Of a stretch of DNA of 64,000 bases, positions 18,127 to 25,961 are shown one piece after another. Numbering within the stretch: the first letter of the stretch is position 1; every line of letters begins with the position of its first letter. Origin of the DNA: Buttiauxella sp035271705 (GTDB lineage: Bacteria; Pseudomonadota; Gammaproteobacteria; Enterobacterales; Enterobacteriaceae); assembly GCF_035271705.1 (NCBI RefSeq), contig NZ_DATERI010000217.1, forward strand, positions 3,596-67,595, in the 5' to 3' direction. The translations under genes were made by a program, and so were the position numbers. Below the pieces are notes generated by a model. The model was not told the origin of the DNA and made no database searches. It saw only the letters and a program-made list of their open reading frames with translations.

Positions 18127-18488
18127 TTAACATGCGCCCGTTCAGGACGTAGCAATGTCACCATCGACGAATGAAAAGTCAAGTAATCAATAGGATAAGT
18201 ACTAAAATTGATAGGTAAATTATATTTATTGAATACTTATCTCAAATTACCCATCAATTAATTCAGTTTTATAGATATAGCGATTTTCATCCAGATAAAC
18301 GCCATAAAATATCGACGTTCCGCAGGCCATCTATATCCGCAAGATCTGTAATCTCTTTTCCGGAATGCACGTTTGCGATGAATAACTCTGCATTCTGTGC
18401 CAGCACGCAGCAGAGACTTCACGACTATTCGACCTACAAATGCAGAAGTTTGTTTTGTAGGGCGAATAAGCGCAAACGTCATCCGCCC
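18127..18488. other. Gene-poor stretch between lipoprotein and cupin genes
   Basis: About 360 AT-rich bases without an intact gene. It holds a possible decayed minus-strand coding fragment (18247-18420) and a REP-like repeat (18428-18500). No RNA gene or intact small ORF was recognised. Confidence 0.5.
18247..18420 (-). pseudogene. Possible frameshifted gene remnant
   Basis: On the minus strand one frame reads LAQNAELFIANVHSGKEITD followed by LADIDGLRNVDI. After a one-base shift the neighbouring frame continues FYGVYLDENRYIYKTELIDG to a TAA at 18247. Joined, the two parts look like a hydrophilic protein C-terminus. No start codon or upstream part remains; the REP-like element cuts it off. 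The composition could also be chance, so this is a weak call. Confidence 0.25.
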
Positions 18489-18500
18489 TTATTCCTCGGA
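18428..18500. repeat. REP/BIME-like element overlapping the cupin stop codon
   Basis: The element runs from the CGACCTAC unit to a GTAGGGCGAATAAGCG...CATCCGCCC unit. Bases 18459-18499 are identical to 17467-17507, and they include the last codons and the TAA stop of the cupin gene. Confidence 0.65.
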
Positions 18501-18824
18501 TAAATAGTGCACCGCAAGCCAAACTGTTGGGGTATTCGCATCCGTCCACTCCACACGGTGACGGCAGTTGGCAGGAATATTGACAAAATCACCAGGATAA
18601 AGAGTCCGTATCTGCGCTTCTTGTTCAAAGCGTAAACCCGCAGAACCTTGCAAAACTATCACCCATTCGCACTCGGCCTGGCAGTACCAGGTTTCTGGAG
18701 GCGTGGATTGTCCCGTAGAAATGATTCTTTCAATTTTTACGCCGGGTGCGTTTAGCAATGCTTCGAATGTTTCCGCCTCCTGATGCACTGCTGCATCGGG
18801 AAAATGTTTAAACAGATTATCCAC
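18489..18824 (-). CDS. Cupin-fold protein
   Basis: 111 residues, a single cupin domain: ECEWVIVLQGSAGLRFEQEAQIRTLYPGDFVNIPANCRHRVEWT shows the G-rich beta turn, the PGDFVNIPA turn and the C-terminal histidine motif. The first motif has Glu and Trp instead of the usual His-x-His, so metal binding may differ. Small cupins of this kind are of unspecified function. The C-terminal codons SEE and stop lie in a REP-like repeat. It is divergent from tyrP. Confidence 0.75.
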   Translation of the reverse strand: MDNLFKHFPDAAVHQEAETFEALLNAPGVKIERIISTGQSTPPETWYCQAECEWVIVLQGSAGLRFEQEAQIRTLYPGDFVNIPANCRHRVEWTDANTPTVWLAVHYLSEE

Positions 18825-18948
18825 TCTTTCCGTCCCCTCTTTGTGCCCATCACAGCATTAAGCGTAGCGAAAATACATCATTTCCCAGACACCCAATTTC
18901 CAGGATTAGCTCGTTTGCTTGCGGGCACTTTAACCCGCCACCTTAAAT

Positions 18949-19011
18949 CGTAAAGCTAACATTACACCACTTGTAACCCACATTTGACGGACTCCCTGCA
19001 ATCCCTTAATC
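18949..19011 (+). promoter_or_regulatory. Paired TyrR boxes and promoter of tyrP
   Basis: Two sites fit the TyrR box TGTAAA-N6-TTTACA: CGTAAA-N6-ATTACA at 18949-18966 and TGTAAC-N6-TTGACG at 18972-18989, spaced 23 bases start to start. The second contains a -35 element (TTGACG, 18984-18989), and a -10-like TTAATC lies at 19006-19011. A double TyrR box overlapping the -35 region is the arrangement known for E. coli tyrP (repression with tyrosine, activation with phenylalanine). Confidence 0.7.
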
Positions 19012-19057
19012 TGCGCGGCACAATGTCGTTATAACAAGCGTAAATTTAGAGGGAAGC

Positions 19058-20269
19058 GTGAAGAATCGCACTCTTGGCAGTATCTTTATCGTCGCAGGGA
19101 CCACAATTGGCGCAGGAATGCTGGCAATGCCACTGGCTTCAGCCGGCGTGGGTTTTGGCGTAACGTTGCTTTTGTTGGTCAGTCTTTGGGGGCTGATGTG
19201 CTACACCGCGCTGTTATTGGTGGAGGTTTATCAACACGTTTCTGCTGATACCGGCCTTGGCACTCTCGCCCGCCGTTATCTTGGCAAACCAGGGCAGTGG
19301 ATAACCGGTTTTAGTATGTTATTCCTGATGTACGCGTTAACTGCGGCGTATATCAGTGGTGCGGGAGAACTGCTGTCAGCCAGCCTCAGTCAATGGTTCG
19401 CAACCCAGATATCTGTCACTACTGGCGTATTGCTGTTCACTATTGTTGCCGGGGGCATTGTTTGTATCGGCACACATATGGTGGATATGTTCAACCGTGT
19501 GTTGTTCAGCGCCAAGATTATTATGTTGGTGGTGATGCTGGCGTTGATGATGCCGCATATCCATCACACTAATCTGCTGACATTGCCGCTGGAAAAAGGC
19601 TTAGCACTTTCTGCTATCCCAGTGATTTTCACCTCGTTTGGTTTCCATGGCAGCGTGCCCAGTATTGTCAGTTACCTGGACGGGAATCTGCGTAAGTTGC
19701 GTTGGGTGTTTATCATCGGCAGCGCAATCCCGTTAGTTGCCTATATTTTCTGGCAAGTCGCGACGTTGGGGGCGATTGACTCTGGGGTATTCAGTGGGTT
19801 ATTAGCCAATCATTCTGGTCTGAATGGTTTGTTGCAGGCGGTTCGTGAAGTGGTGGCCTCACCGCATGTTGAGCTGGCAGTTCACCTGTTTGCCGATCTT
19901 GCGTTGGCGACGTCATTCTTAGGGGTGTCGTTGGGGTTGTTTGATTACCTGAGCGATTTATTCAACCGCAGCCGCAAAGCGTCAGGCCGGATGCAAACAG
20001 GACTGATGACCTTTGTGCCTCCGCTGGTCTTCGCCCTGTTCTATCCGCAAGGTTTTGTGATGGCGTTAGGTTATGCCGGTGTGGCGCTGGCGATTTTGGC
20101 GCTGATCATCCCTTCACTTTTAGTGTGGAAAAGCCGTGAGCAGCAAACCGAGTCGGTTTACCGCGTCGCTGGCGGCAAACCGCTGTTGATTTTAGTCTTT
20201 GCCTGCGGCATCGCCGTGATTGTTATCCAGGCGCTGATTGCCACAGGCGCACTGCCTGAAGTCGGTTAA
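19058..20269 (+). CDS. tyrP: Tyrosine-specific transport protein TyrP
   Basis: 403 residues, the same length as E. coli TyrP, starting at a GTG with a GAGGGAAG ribosome binding site. Aromatic amino acid permease of the HAAAP family with about 11 membrane helices. The first helix motif VAGTTIGAGMLAMPLA and the IPVIFTSFGFHGSVPSIV segment are diagnostic. It imports tyrosine by proton symport. Its 3' end overlaps the convergent gene at 20266 by 4 bases. Confidence 0.95.
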   Translation: MKNRTLGSIFIVAGTTIGAGMLAMPLASAGVGFGVTLLLLVSLWGLMCYTALLLVEVYQHVSADTGLGTLARRYLGKPGQWITGFSMLFLMYALTAAYISGAGELLSASLSQWFATQISVTTGVLLFTIVAGGIVCIGTHMVDMFNRVLFSAKIIMLVVMLALMMPHIHHTNLLTLPLEKGLALSAIPVIFTSFGFHGSVPSIVSYLDGNLRKLRWVFIIGSAIPLVAYIFWQVATLGAIDSGVFSGLLANHSGLNGLLQAVREVVASPHVELAVHLFADLALATSFLGVSLGLFDYLSDLFNRSRKASGRMQTGLMTFVPPLVFALFYPQGFVMALGYAGVALAILALIIPSLLVWKSREQQTESVYRVAGGKPLLILVFACGIAVIVIQALIATGALPEVG

Positions 20270-21162
20270 TCCACCAGCCCGGTATTCACCCGTTTGCCTA
20301 TCTCTTTAAGCTGCGAGTATTTCTCCAGCAGAGATGGGCCGTCATCAAGACTCATGGCAAACATCCACATGTACGTCATGACCGAGTAAATATGCCCGGC
20401 GTTCCCAACCCCTTTCATGGTCATAAGCCAAATGGTCATAGCGAACAGGAACGCTGCGGCAATACCAATGGCCAGATAACCGTACGCTTCACGGTCAGAC
20501 AACCGAATACGCACCAGCGCCAAAAAGTTGTAATGCTTGTTGAGCGTGTTTTCACAGGCTGTGCCGACAAAACCCACCTCTTTTTCCAGCCGGTCGTTCA
20601 GTTTCTCGTACAGCAATTCATTCTTGCGTGTATAGCTGGGCAGGAATAGTGCGAAGAAAACCATCACCGCCAGGCAAGCCACGCCCGCCCAGAACTCAAT
20701 GGTTAACAGCATCACAACTGCGCCGATGATCGACGCCAGCGAAGTCATCAGCAGCGGCAGATGTGTTTCGAAGAAATTGACAAATTCACGTGACAACGTC
20801 ACACGTGCAGCGATCGTCGAATGGCTATGATCGTTTTTACGCTGTTCCAGGATAACCGGCACCGCAAGGCCTGCGTAAATTCTGGCGAAGGTGCGTGTGT
20901 CCATGCTGCGGCGTGCAGCACCTATCGCCCACATAATGAAAACCACCAGCGCATACAACAACGCATGCAGGGATTGCCCGTTGATGATGGCATTAATGGC
21001 AAAGCCCGCCATTAACGGATACAGCAAGTAAACGACGTTCTCGGCGACCACCAGTAGCAGAGTAACAACCAGCTTTTTACTGTGGAGTTTTGCGAGTTTT
21101 TTTAAAGTATTCAATGCACCGTTCGATGGTTTAAGCTGAGCGGTTTGCTGACAAGTAGACAT
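20266..21162 (-). CDS. ABC-type six-helix membrane domain protein without ATPase domain
   Basis: 298 residues with the layout of a single ABC exporter transmembrane domain (ABC_membrane_3-like): helices at about 33-52, 62-85, 132-175 and 222-270, a long cytoplasmic helical stretch, and no Walker A or signature motif. It needs a partner ATPase or has another role. It is divergent from a TetR regulator whose probable operators lie between the two starts, so it is likely that regulator's target. Substrate unknown. Confidence 0.75.
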   Translation of the reverse strand: MSTCQQTAQLKPSNGALNTLKKLAKLHSKKLVVTLLLVVAENVVYLLYPLMAGFAINAIINGQSLHALLYALVVFIMWAIGAARRSMDTRTFARIYAGLAVPVILEQRKNDHSHSTIAARVTLSREFVNFFETHLPLLMTSLASIIGAVVMLLTIEFWAGVACLAVMVFFALFLPSYTRKNELLYEKLNDRLEKEVGFVGTACENTLNKHYNFLALVRIRLSDREAYGYLAIGIAAAFLFAMTIWLMTMKGVGNAGHIYSVMTYMWMFAMSLDDGPSLLEKYSQLKEIGKRVNTGLVD

Positions 21163-21184
21163 GACTTTATATTCTTAGATTGTT

Positions 21185-21208
21185 ATTCTTGAGCGGTTGC
21201 TCAAGAAT
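21185..21208. promoter_or_regulatory. Perfect 24-base palindrome, probable TetR operator 1
   Basis: Ten-base arms ATTCTTGAGC and its exact complement flank a GGTT spacer. The site lies in the gap between the membrane-protein gene and the TetR gene and shares the TTGAGC-N4-GCTCAA core with a second site 13 bases on. Confidence 0.75.
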
Positions 21209-21220
21209 GAAAAGATTCTA

Positions 21221-21238
21221 TTTGAGCACTTGCTCAAA
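21221..21238. promoter_or_regulatory. Palindrome, probable TetR operator 2
   Basis: Seven-base arms TTTGAGC / GCTCAAA flank an ACTT spacer. The core is identical to operator 1, centred 33 bases away, and the site ends 18 bases before the TetR start codon. Confidence 0.75.
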
Positions 21239-21256
21239 GTCAACGAAGGTACCGGG

Positions 21257-21835
21257 ATGAAAGAAAAAACGTCTGTTCTAAAAGAGAATATTCTTGATGC
21301 CGCGATCAGGCTGTTCACGGATAAAGGGGTAGAAAAAGTGACGACCCGCGAACTCACCGAACAAGTGGGTATCGCCCGTAGCCATATTTATCACTATTTC
21401 CCCGACTGGCAGACGCTGTGCATCGCAGCGTTTGAACGCTTTATGGTTGCGGAGCTGGAAGCCTTTAGCCAAAAGACGCGCGCCGTGGGGCCAGAACAAG
21501 GCTTGAATATTTTCATCGAAGATTATTTGCCTGACCGCGCCGATGCCGTTTGGGAGTTGTACGGTTCGTTGTGGCGGCTGGCGGTACATAACAAGGTGTA
21601 TGCCGATCTTGCCCTGACGCTGACCGAAAAGTGGGATGCATTGCTGGCAAGCATTATTGAAACCGGCATTGAGAGCGGCGTGTTTCGCCAGACCGATGTC
21701 GGGCGGGTGACCCGCCAGCTTAGCGCGTTGCTAAACGGGTATTCGGATCAGCTGATTATCGACAATGCGCCGCTGGCACGCGAGCAGGCGCTGGACGATA
21801 TTCATGGGTTTATAAGCCAAGTCCTTTTGGCTTAA
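21257..21835 (+). CDS. TetR/AcrR-family transcriptional regulator
   Basis: 192 residues from ATG 21257. A longer frame begins at a TTG at 21197, but it would run through both palindromic operators. The N-terminal TetR helix-turn-helix (residues ~8-55) reads AAIRLFTDKGVEKVTTRELTEQVGIARSHIYHYF; the C-terminal ligand domain has no close match in memory. The two TTGAGC-N4-GCTCAA palindromes suggest autoregulation and control of the divergent membrane gene. Confidence 0.85.
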   Translation: MKEKTSVLKENILDAAIRLFTDKGVEKVTTRELTEQVGIARSHIYHYFPDWQTLCIAAFERFMVAELEAFSQKTRAVGPEQGLNIFIEDYLPDRADAVWELYGSLWRLAVHNKVYADLALTLTEKWDALLASIIETGIESGVFRQTDVGRVTRQLSALLNGYSDQLIIDNAPLAREQALDDIHGFISQVLLA

Positions 21836-21845
21836 CCGGAAATCG

Positions 21846-22742
21846 CTACGGATAGGTAATCCCTGGCGGATTCACCTCAGACGTAGCCACTTCTTCGCCC
21901 TTTTCTCCCCATCTGTCCAGCACTTGCTGGTATTCACCGCGTTTTGCCGCACCATCCAGTGCCGCTTGCAGCGCATAAACCAGCCCATTGCCTTTTTTAG
22001 TGGTGGTGGCGACATAGGCTTTTTTCGGCCCCAACCCGACAACCCGCGTGGTCCCGGTGAGCGCAGCTTTATAGGCTGCCACACTTTGCGGGCCGAAAGT
22101 GGCATCCGCACGCCCCGCCTGAATATACAAATTGCCAGATGCGTCATCAGTCAGATAAATCGGTTGTGCGGCTTTGCGCCCTTCACGTTCATTTATTTCA
22201 TTCCAACCCAACAGGATTTTTTCCTGATTTGTGCCAGAACCTAAAATAATACGTAAACCTGCGACGTCTGCTGGCCCACTGATTTTTTGAATCGGGCTGT
22301 CAGATTTTACCGCAAACGCCAACGAATCAACTCGATAAGTCGCGAAATCGAATTTCGTTTTACGCTGCTCGGTCACGGCAATATTCACCAGTGCCACATC
22401 GTAGCGGCCAGAGGTAATCCCCAAAGGCCAATCCTCCCAGGCGGTCGGCACCAGTTTGAGTTTTAGCCCTAAACTGTCGGCCAGCAAACGCGCAATATCA
22501 GGATCACTGCCGATCCTGGTGCGGTTATCACTCGCCAGCAGTGCCAGCGGCGGCGAGTTGAGTGCCGAGATAGCCACCGTTAGCGTTCCCGGCTCAACAA
22601 ACTTATAGTCCTGCGGAATTTTGCTGATAGCCTGCGGGTCTTTCACAGCATGGATGGGTTGTTCATTCGCTTTGAGATCCAGATTTCCCTGTGCATACAG
22701 CGTGGTACTCATCATCAATAGCGCCAGTGGGACAAATTTCAT
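21846..22742 (-). CDS. Family-3 amino-acid ABC transporter binding protein (copy 2)
   Basis: 298 residues with a cleavable signal peptide (FVPLALLMMSTTLYAQG). Periplasmic solute-binding fold of the polar amino acid/opine family (GTLTVAISALNSPPLALLASDN, GSDPDIARLLADSLGL, GSGTNQEKILLGWNE). It is clearly paralogous to the protein at 24995-25936. It is the last gene of the eight-gene operon and probably serves the same permease and ATPase with a different ligand. Both lack a lipobox. Confidence 0.85.
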   Translation of the reverse strand: MKFVPLALLMMSTTLYAQGNLDLKANEQPIHAVKDPQAISKIPQDYKFVEPGTLTVAISALNSPPLALLASDNRTRIGSDPDIARLLADSLGLKLKLVPTAWEDWPLGITSGRYDVALVNIAVTEQRKTKFDFATYRVDSLAFAVKSDSPIQKISGPADVAGLRIILGSGTNQEKILLGWNEINEREGRKAAQPIYLTDDASGNLYIQAGRADATFGPQSVAAYKAALTGTTRVVGLGPKKAYVATTTKKGNGLVYALQAALDGAAKRGEYQQVLDRWGEKGEEVATSEVNPPGITYP

Positions 22743-22751
22743 GCCTGCTCC

Positions 22752-23543
22752 TTAAGAAAGAACCTTAGATAAAAACTGACGCGTTCGTGAATGTTGCGGA
22801 TGGTTAAGCACCTCATCGCTGCTACCTTGCTCAACAATCTTCCCGTCCACCATAAACACCACGTTATCCGCCACTTCCCGGGCAAAACCAATTTCGTGCG
22901 TCACCACCACCAGCGTGGTACCCGAACGGGCTAATTTCTTAATCACATCCAGTACTTCCCCCACCAGCTCCGGGTCGAGTGCGGAAGTCGGCTCATCAAA
23001 TAGCATCACCCGTGGACGCAATGCCAGTGCACGGGCAATAGCAATACGCTGCTGTTGCCCACCGGAAAGATGCCGTGACCAGGCATCCGCTTTATTGCGC
23101 AGCCCAACGACATCCAGCAGTTCATAAGCTTGCTCAATCGCCTGTTTACGATTGAGCTGTTTGTGGGCAATCGGTGCTTCAATCAGGTTTTCCAACACCG
23201 TGAGATGCGGGAACAAGTTAAAGTTCTGGAACACATAGCCTACGTTCACGCGCTGGCGCAGGATCTCCTTTTCCTTCAGTTCATACAGTTTGTCCCCCGC
23301 CTGGCGATAGCCGATGTAATCGCCATCAATCTGGATAAAGCCTTCATCAACGCGCTCAAGATGATTAATGGCACGCAGCAAGGTGGATTTACCGGAGCCC
23401 GAAGGCCCCAGAATAACTGTCACCGAGCCAGGTTTCAGATCAAGCGAGATGTTATCCAGCGCTTTATGGCGGCCAAAATATTTGCTGACACCGGTAATCG
23501 AGATATGCCCCGTCTGGCCGTTTGGATTATGGGATAGGGACAT
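22752..23543 (-). CDS. Amino-acid ABC transporter ATPase
   Basis: 263 residues from ATG 23543. Walker A GPSGSGKST at residues 46-54, signature LSGGQQQR at ~159-166, and Walker B VMLFDEPT at ~179-186 followed by SALDPE. Polar amino acid uptake (GlnQ/TcyN) type. It overlaps the permease gene by 17 bases. Closest functional context is the TcyN/YxeO type of cystine or S-modified cysteine importers. Confidence 0.92.
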   Translation of the reverse strand: MSLSHNPNGQTGHISITGVSKYFGRHKALDNISLDLKPGSVTVILGPSGSGKSTLLRAINHLERVDEGFIQIDGDYIGYRQAGDKLYELKEKEILRQRVNVGYVFQNFNLFPHLTVLENLIEAPIAHKQLNRKQAIEQAYELLDVVGLRNKADAWSRHLSGGQQQRIAIARALALRPRVMLFDEPTSALDPELVGEVLDVIKKLARSGTTLVVVTHEIGFAREVADNVVFMVDGKIVEQGSSDEVLNHPQHSRTRQFLSKVLS

Positions 23544-24471
23544 GAACGATCTCCTGAGTTTGCAGCACGGGCTGACGTGAAGATGGATGACGAGCATGGC
23601 TTTGTTGATTAATCGCCGAGCGTCTTTCACTACGTGCCAGCCAACGTTCAACCAGATGTTGAATGAGTGACAACACGCTGGTGATAACCAGATACCAGAC
23701 TGCGCCCACCATCAGTAACGGAATCACTTCCTGCGTGCGGTTGTAGATCATCTGAATGGTGTAGAACAGCTCCGGCATCGCCAAGACGTAAACCATCGAC
23801 GTCCCTTTCGCGAGGCTGATAATTTCATTAAAACCAGACGGTAAAATAGTGCGTAAGGCCTGCGGTAAAATAATGCGCACGGTACGTCGCCAGGCGGGTA
23901 AACCTAATGCCGCCGCGGCTTCATATTGCCCATGATCGACACCTAAAAAACCGCCGCGAATAATCTCCGCGGTATAAGCACTTTGTACCAGCGTCAGCCC
24001 CACTACTGCGGTAGAAAACTGCCCCAGCACATTAATGGTCTGGTAGCTTCCCCAGCTAATTTGTGTAAACGGAATACCAATCGAAAGCGTGTCATACAGA
24101 TACGAGAAGTTATAAAGAATGATCAGCACCACGATCAGTGGCAGTGAGCGAAACAGCCAGATATACCCCCAGGCCAGGCTATTGAGCAGCCAGGAGGAGG
24201 ACAACCTGGCCAGCGCCAGCAAACCGCCAAATATGACGCTGAGAACGGTGCCAATCAGGGTCAACAGTAAGGTTTGCACCAACCCCTCAAGGATGACGGG
24301 GTCGAAGAACCAGCGGGCAAATACGCTCCACTCCCAGCGCGGGTTAAACGCCACTGACTGGATAACAATCGCCAGCACGAACAGGGCGACAACAGCACCC
24401 AGCGTGCGTAGCGGATAACGCGCCGGAACCACTTTAATGGTTGATGGTAGGGTTGATGGTGTAGTCATCAT
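23527..24471 (-). CDS. Amino-acid ABC transporter permease
   Basis: 314 residues with an N-terminal extension and helix before the standard HisM/GlnP-type domain. The conserved EAAALGLPAWRRTVRIILPQALRTILPSGFNEIISLAKGTSM segment is the ATPase-coupling loop. Only one permease gene is present, so it probably forms a homodimer. The start could be either of two tandem ATG codons. Confidence 0.92.
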   Translation of the reverse strand: MMTTPSTLPSTIKVVPARYPLRTLGAVVALFVLAIVIQSVAFNPRWEWSVFARWFFDPVILEGLVQTLLLTLIGTVLSVIFGGLLALARLSSSWLLNSLAWGYIWLFRSLPLIVVLIILYNFSYLYDTLSIGIPFTQISWGSYQTINVLGQFSTAVVGLTLVQSAYTAEIIRGGFLGVDHGQYEAAAALGLPAWRRTVRIILPQALRTILPSGFNEIISLAKGTSMVYVLAMPELFYTIQMIYNRTQEVIPLLMVGAVWYLVITSVLSLIQHLVERWLARSERRSAINQQSHARHPSSRQPVLQTQEIVHVPIP

Positions 24472-24477
24472 GATTCC

Positions 24478-24984
24478 TCAGGCCGTTTTCAGACGTGCCA
24501 GTGCCAGCACTTTGGTAAAGCGCAGGCGCCCATCGAACGGCGCAACGCTGTATTCTTCTGGGTTACGGTGAATATCAAACTGAGGTTGATAACCGAGACT
24601 CAGATAGAGTTTTACCGCTTCTGGTTGGCGAAAACCGGTGGTCAGGAATGCATGGCTGTAACCGGCAAACTGCGCCCTGTTTTCCAGTTCACGCACAATA
24701 CGTTGTGCAAGCCCCTGTTGACGCAAAGTGGGATGTGTCCAGATGCGCTTCAACTCGGCGGTATGTTCATCGAAAGGTTTATATGCACCCGTGGCAATGA
24801 TTTCCCCGTCACGCTCCAGCACAATGAACAACCCTTGCGGCGGCAGATACCATTCGGTTAACTCCACTTCGGCATCACGGGAAAAGTAATCCCCATAACG
24901 CGCTTCATACTCACCAAACAGCCCGCTAATAATCGGCTGAAGCTCGGGGGCTTCCGGTGAAACATCTCGGAATTGTTCGCGCAT
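24478..24984 (-). CDS. GNAT N-acetyltransferase, SnaA/YxeL-like by context
   Basis: 168 residues from ATG 24984 (AAGGAG ribosome binding site). GNAT fold with the acetyl-CoA loop motif RRIWTHPTLRQQGLAQRIV-like (KRIWTHPTLRQQGLAQRIVR) at residues ~85-104 and AVKLYLSLGYQ. In Bacillus subtilis the GNAT proteins SnaA/SnaB next to similar transporters acetylate S-(2-succino)cysteine or S-alkylcysteines before oxygenation. The same role is inferred here from the neighbours; the protein itself shows only the family. Confidence 0.8.
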   Translation of the reverse strand: MREQFRDVSPEAPELQPIISGLFGEYEARYGDYFSRDAEVELTEWYLPPQGLFIVLERDGEIIATGAYKPFDEHTAELKRIWTHPTLRQQGLAQRIVRELENRAQFAGYSHAFLTTGFRQPEAVKLYLSLGYQPQFDIHRNPEEYSVAPFDGRLRFTKVLALARLKTA

Positions 24985-24994
24985 GTTCAGCTCC

Positions 24995-25936
24995 TTAATC
25001 GCCAAGGCCGGCTGGGTTAATTTCGGATGCTGGGATTTGTTCCACGCCTTCCCCCCAACGGTTCAGGACTTTGTTGTAATCGCCGTTCTTGATGACGCCA
25101 TTGAGCGCGGTTTGCACCGATTCGACGAGGCCGCTATCTTTTTTCAGGGTGACGGCGATATGTGCCGCTTTCGGCCAGCCACCATCCACCGTGCCGACTA
25201 ATTGGGTTTTCTGCGTCAGAGCGGCTTTCCAGGCACCGGTGACATTCGGGCCAAAGAAGGCATCAGCACGGCCAGACTGCAACGCCAGGGTTTGTGCGGC
25301 ATCATCTTTGGTGTAAACCGGCGTGAAGGGTTTAAGCCCCTTTTTCAGGTTCTCTTCGTTCCACGACAGCAAGATAGATTCCTGGTTTGTTCCTGAGCCG
25401 ACGATAATGCGCAACCCGGCGATATCTTCAGCTTTCTCAAGCTTCTTAATCGAACTGTCAGATTTCACGTAGAAGCCGAGGGAGTCTTTACGGTAGGTCG
25501 CAAAGTCGAATTTCTGTTTGCGATCTTTAGTGACGGTGATATTGCTGATGGCCGCATCGTATTTGCCCGATGTCACGCCCAGCGGCCAGTCTTCCCATGA
25601 AGTGGGTACCACGTTGAGCTCAAGCCCGAGGCTGTCCGCAACCAGACGCGCGATATCCACCTCGCTGCCGAGCAGTGTTTTGTTATCTTCAGCAAACACC
25701 GTTAAAGGGGGTGAATTGAGAGCCGCTACCGCGACGGTGAATTTACCAGGAACCGCAAAGCGATAATCTTTTGGTAGTTGTGCAACCGCCGCTGGATTGA
25801 CGACGGTATTAATCGGCGTTTTATTGGCTTCCAGGCTTACGCCCGTGCCATTAATGGTGACTTCTTGCGCCCAGCTTGCCGCTGATGCAGATGAAACAGC
25901 CAGAGCGATAGCCAAGATTAGCGATTGTTTTTTCAT
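24995..25936 (-). CDS. Family-3 amino-acid ABC transporter binding protein (copy 1)
   Basis: 313 residues with a signal peptide (KKQSLILAIALAVSSASAASWA). Same fold and motifs as the gene at 21846-22742 (VAALNSPPLTVFAEDN, PTSWEDWPLGVTSGKYD, GSGTNQESILLSWNE), so the two arose by duplication. It lies at the 5' side of the transporter genes, 10 bases before the GNAT gene. Predicted ligand: a sulfur amino acid derivative, by context only. Confidence 0.87.
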   Translation of the reverse strand: MKKQSLILAIALAVSSASAASWAQEVTINGTGVSLEANKTPINTVVNPAAVAQLPKDYRFAVPGKFTVAVAALNSPPLTVFAEDNKTLLGSEVDIARLVADSLGLELNVVPTSWEDWPLGVTSGKYDAAISNITVTKDRKQKFDFATYRKDSLGFYVKSDSSIKKLEKAEDIAGLRIIVGSGTNQESILLSWNEENLKKGLKPFTPVYTKDDAAQTLALQSGRADAFFGPNVTGAWKAALTQKTQLVGTVDGGWPKAAHIAVTLKKDSGLVESVQTALNGVIKNGDYNKVLNRWGEGVEQIPASEINPAGLGD

Positions 25937-25961
25937 AGCAGGTGTTCTCTTTTTTATGTGG

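Noticed and set aside
18258..18482. 74-codon minus-strand open frame
   Set aside because: It crosses the REP-like element and is Arg-rich; the neighbouring frames give a more protein-like but broken reading, so it is not called as an intact gene.
21197..21256. Upstream TTG start for the TetR regulator
   Set aside because: It would make the coding sequence run through both palindromic operators, and TetR-family homology begins after the ATG at 21257.
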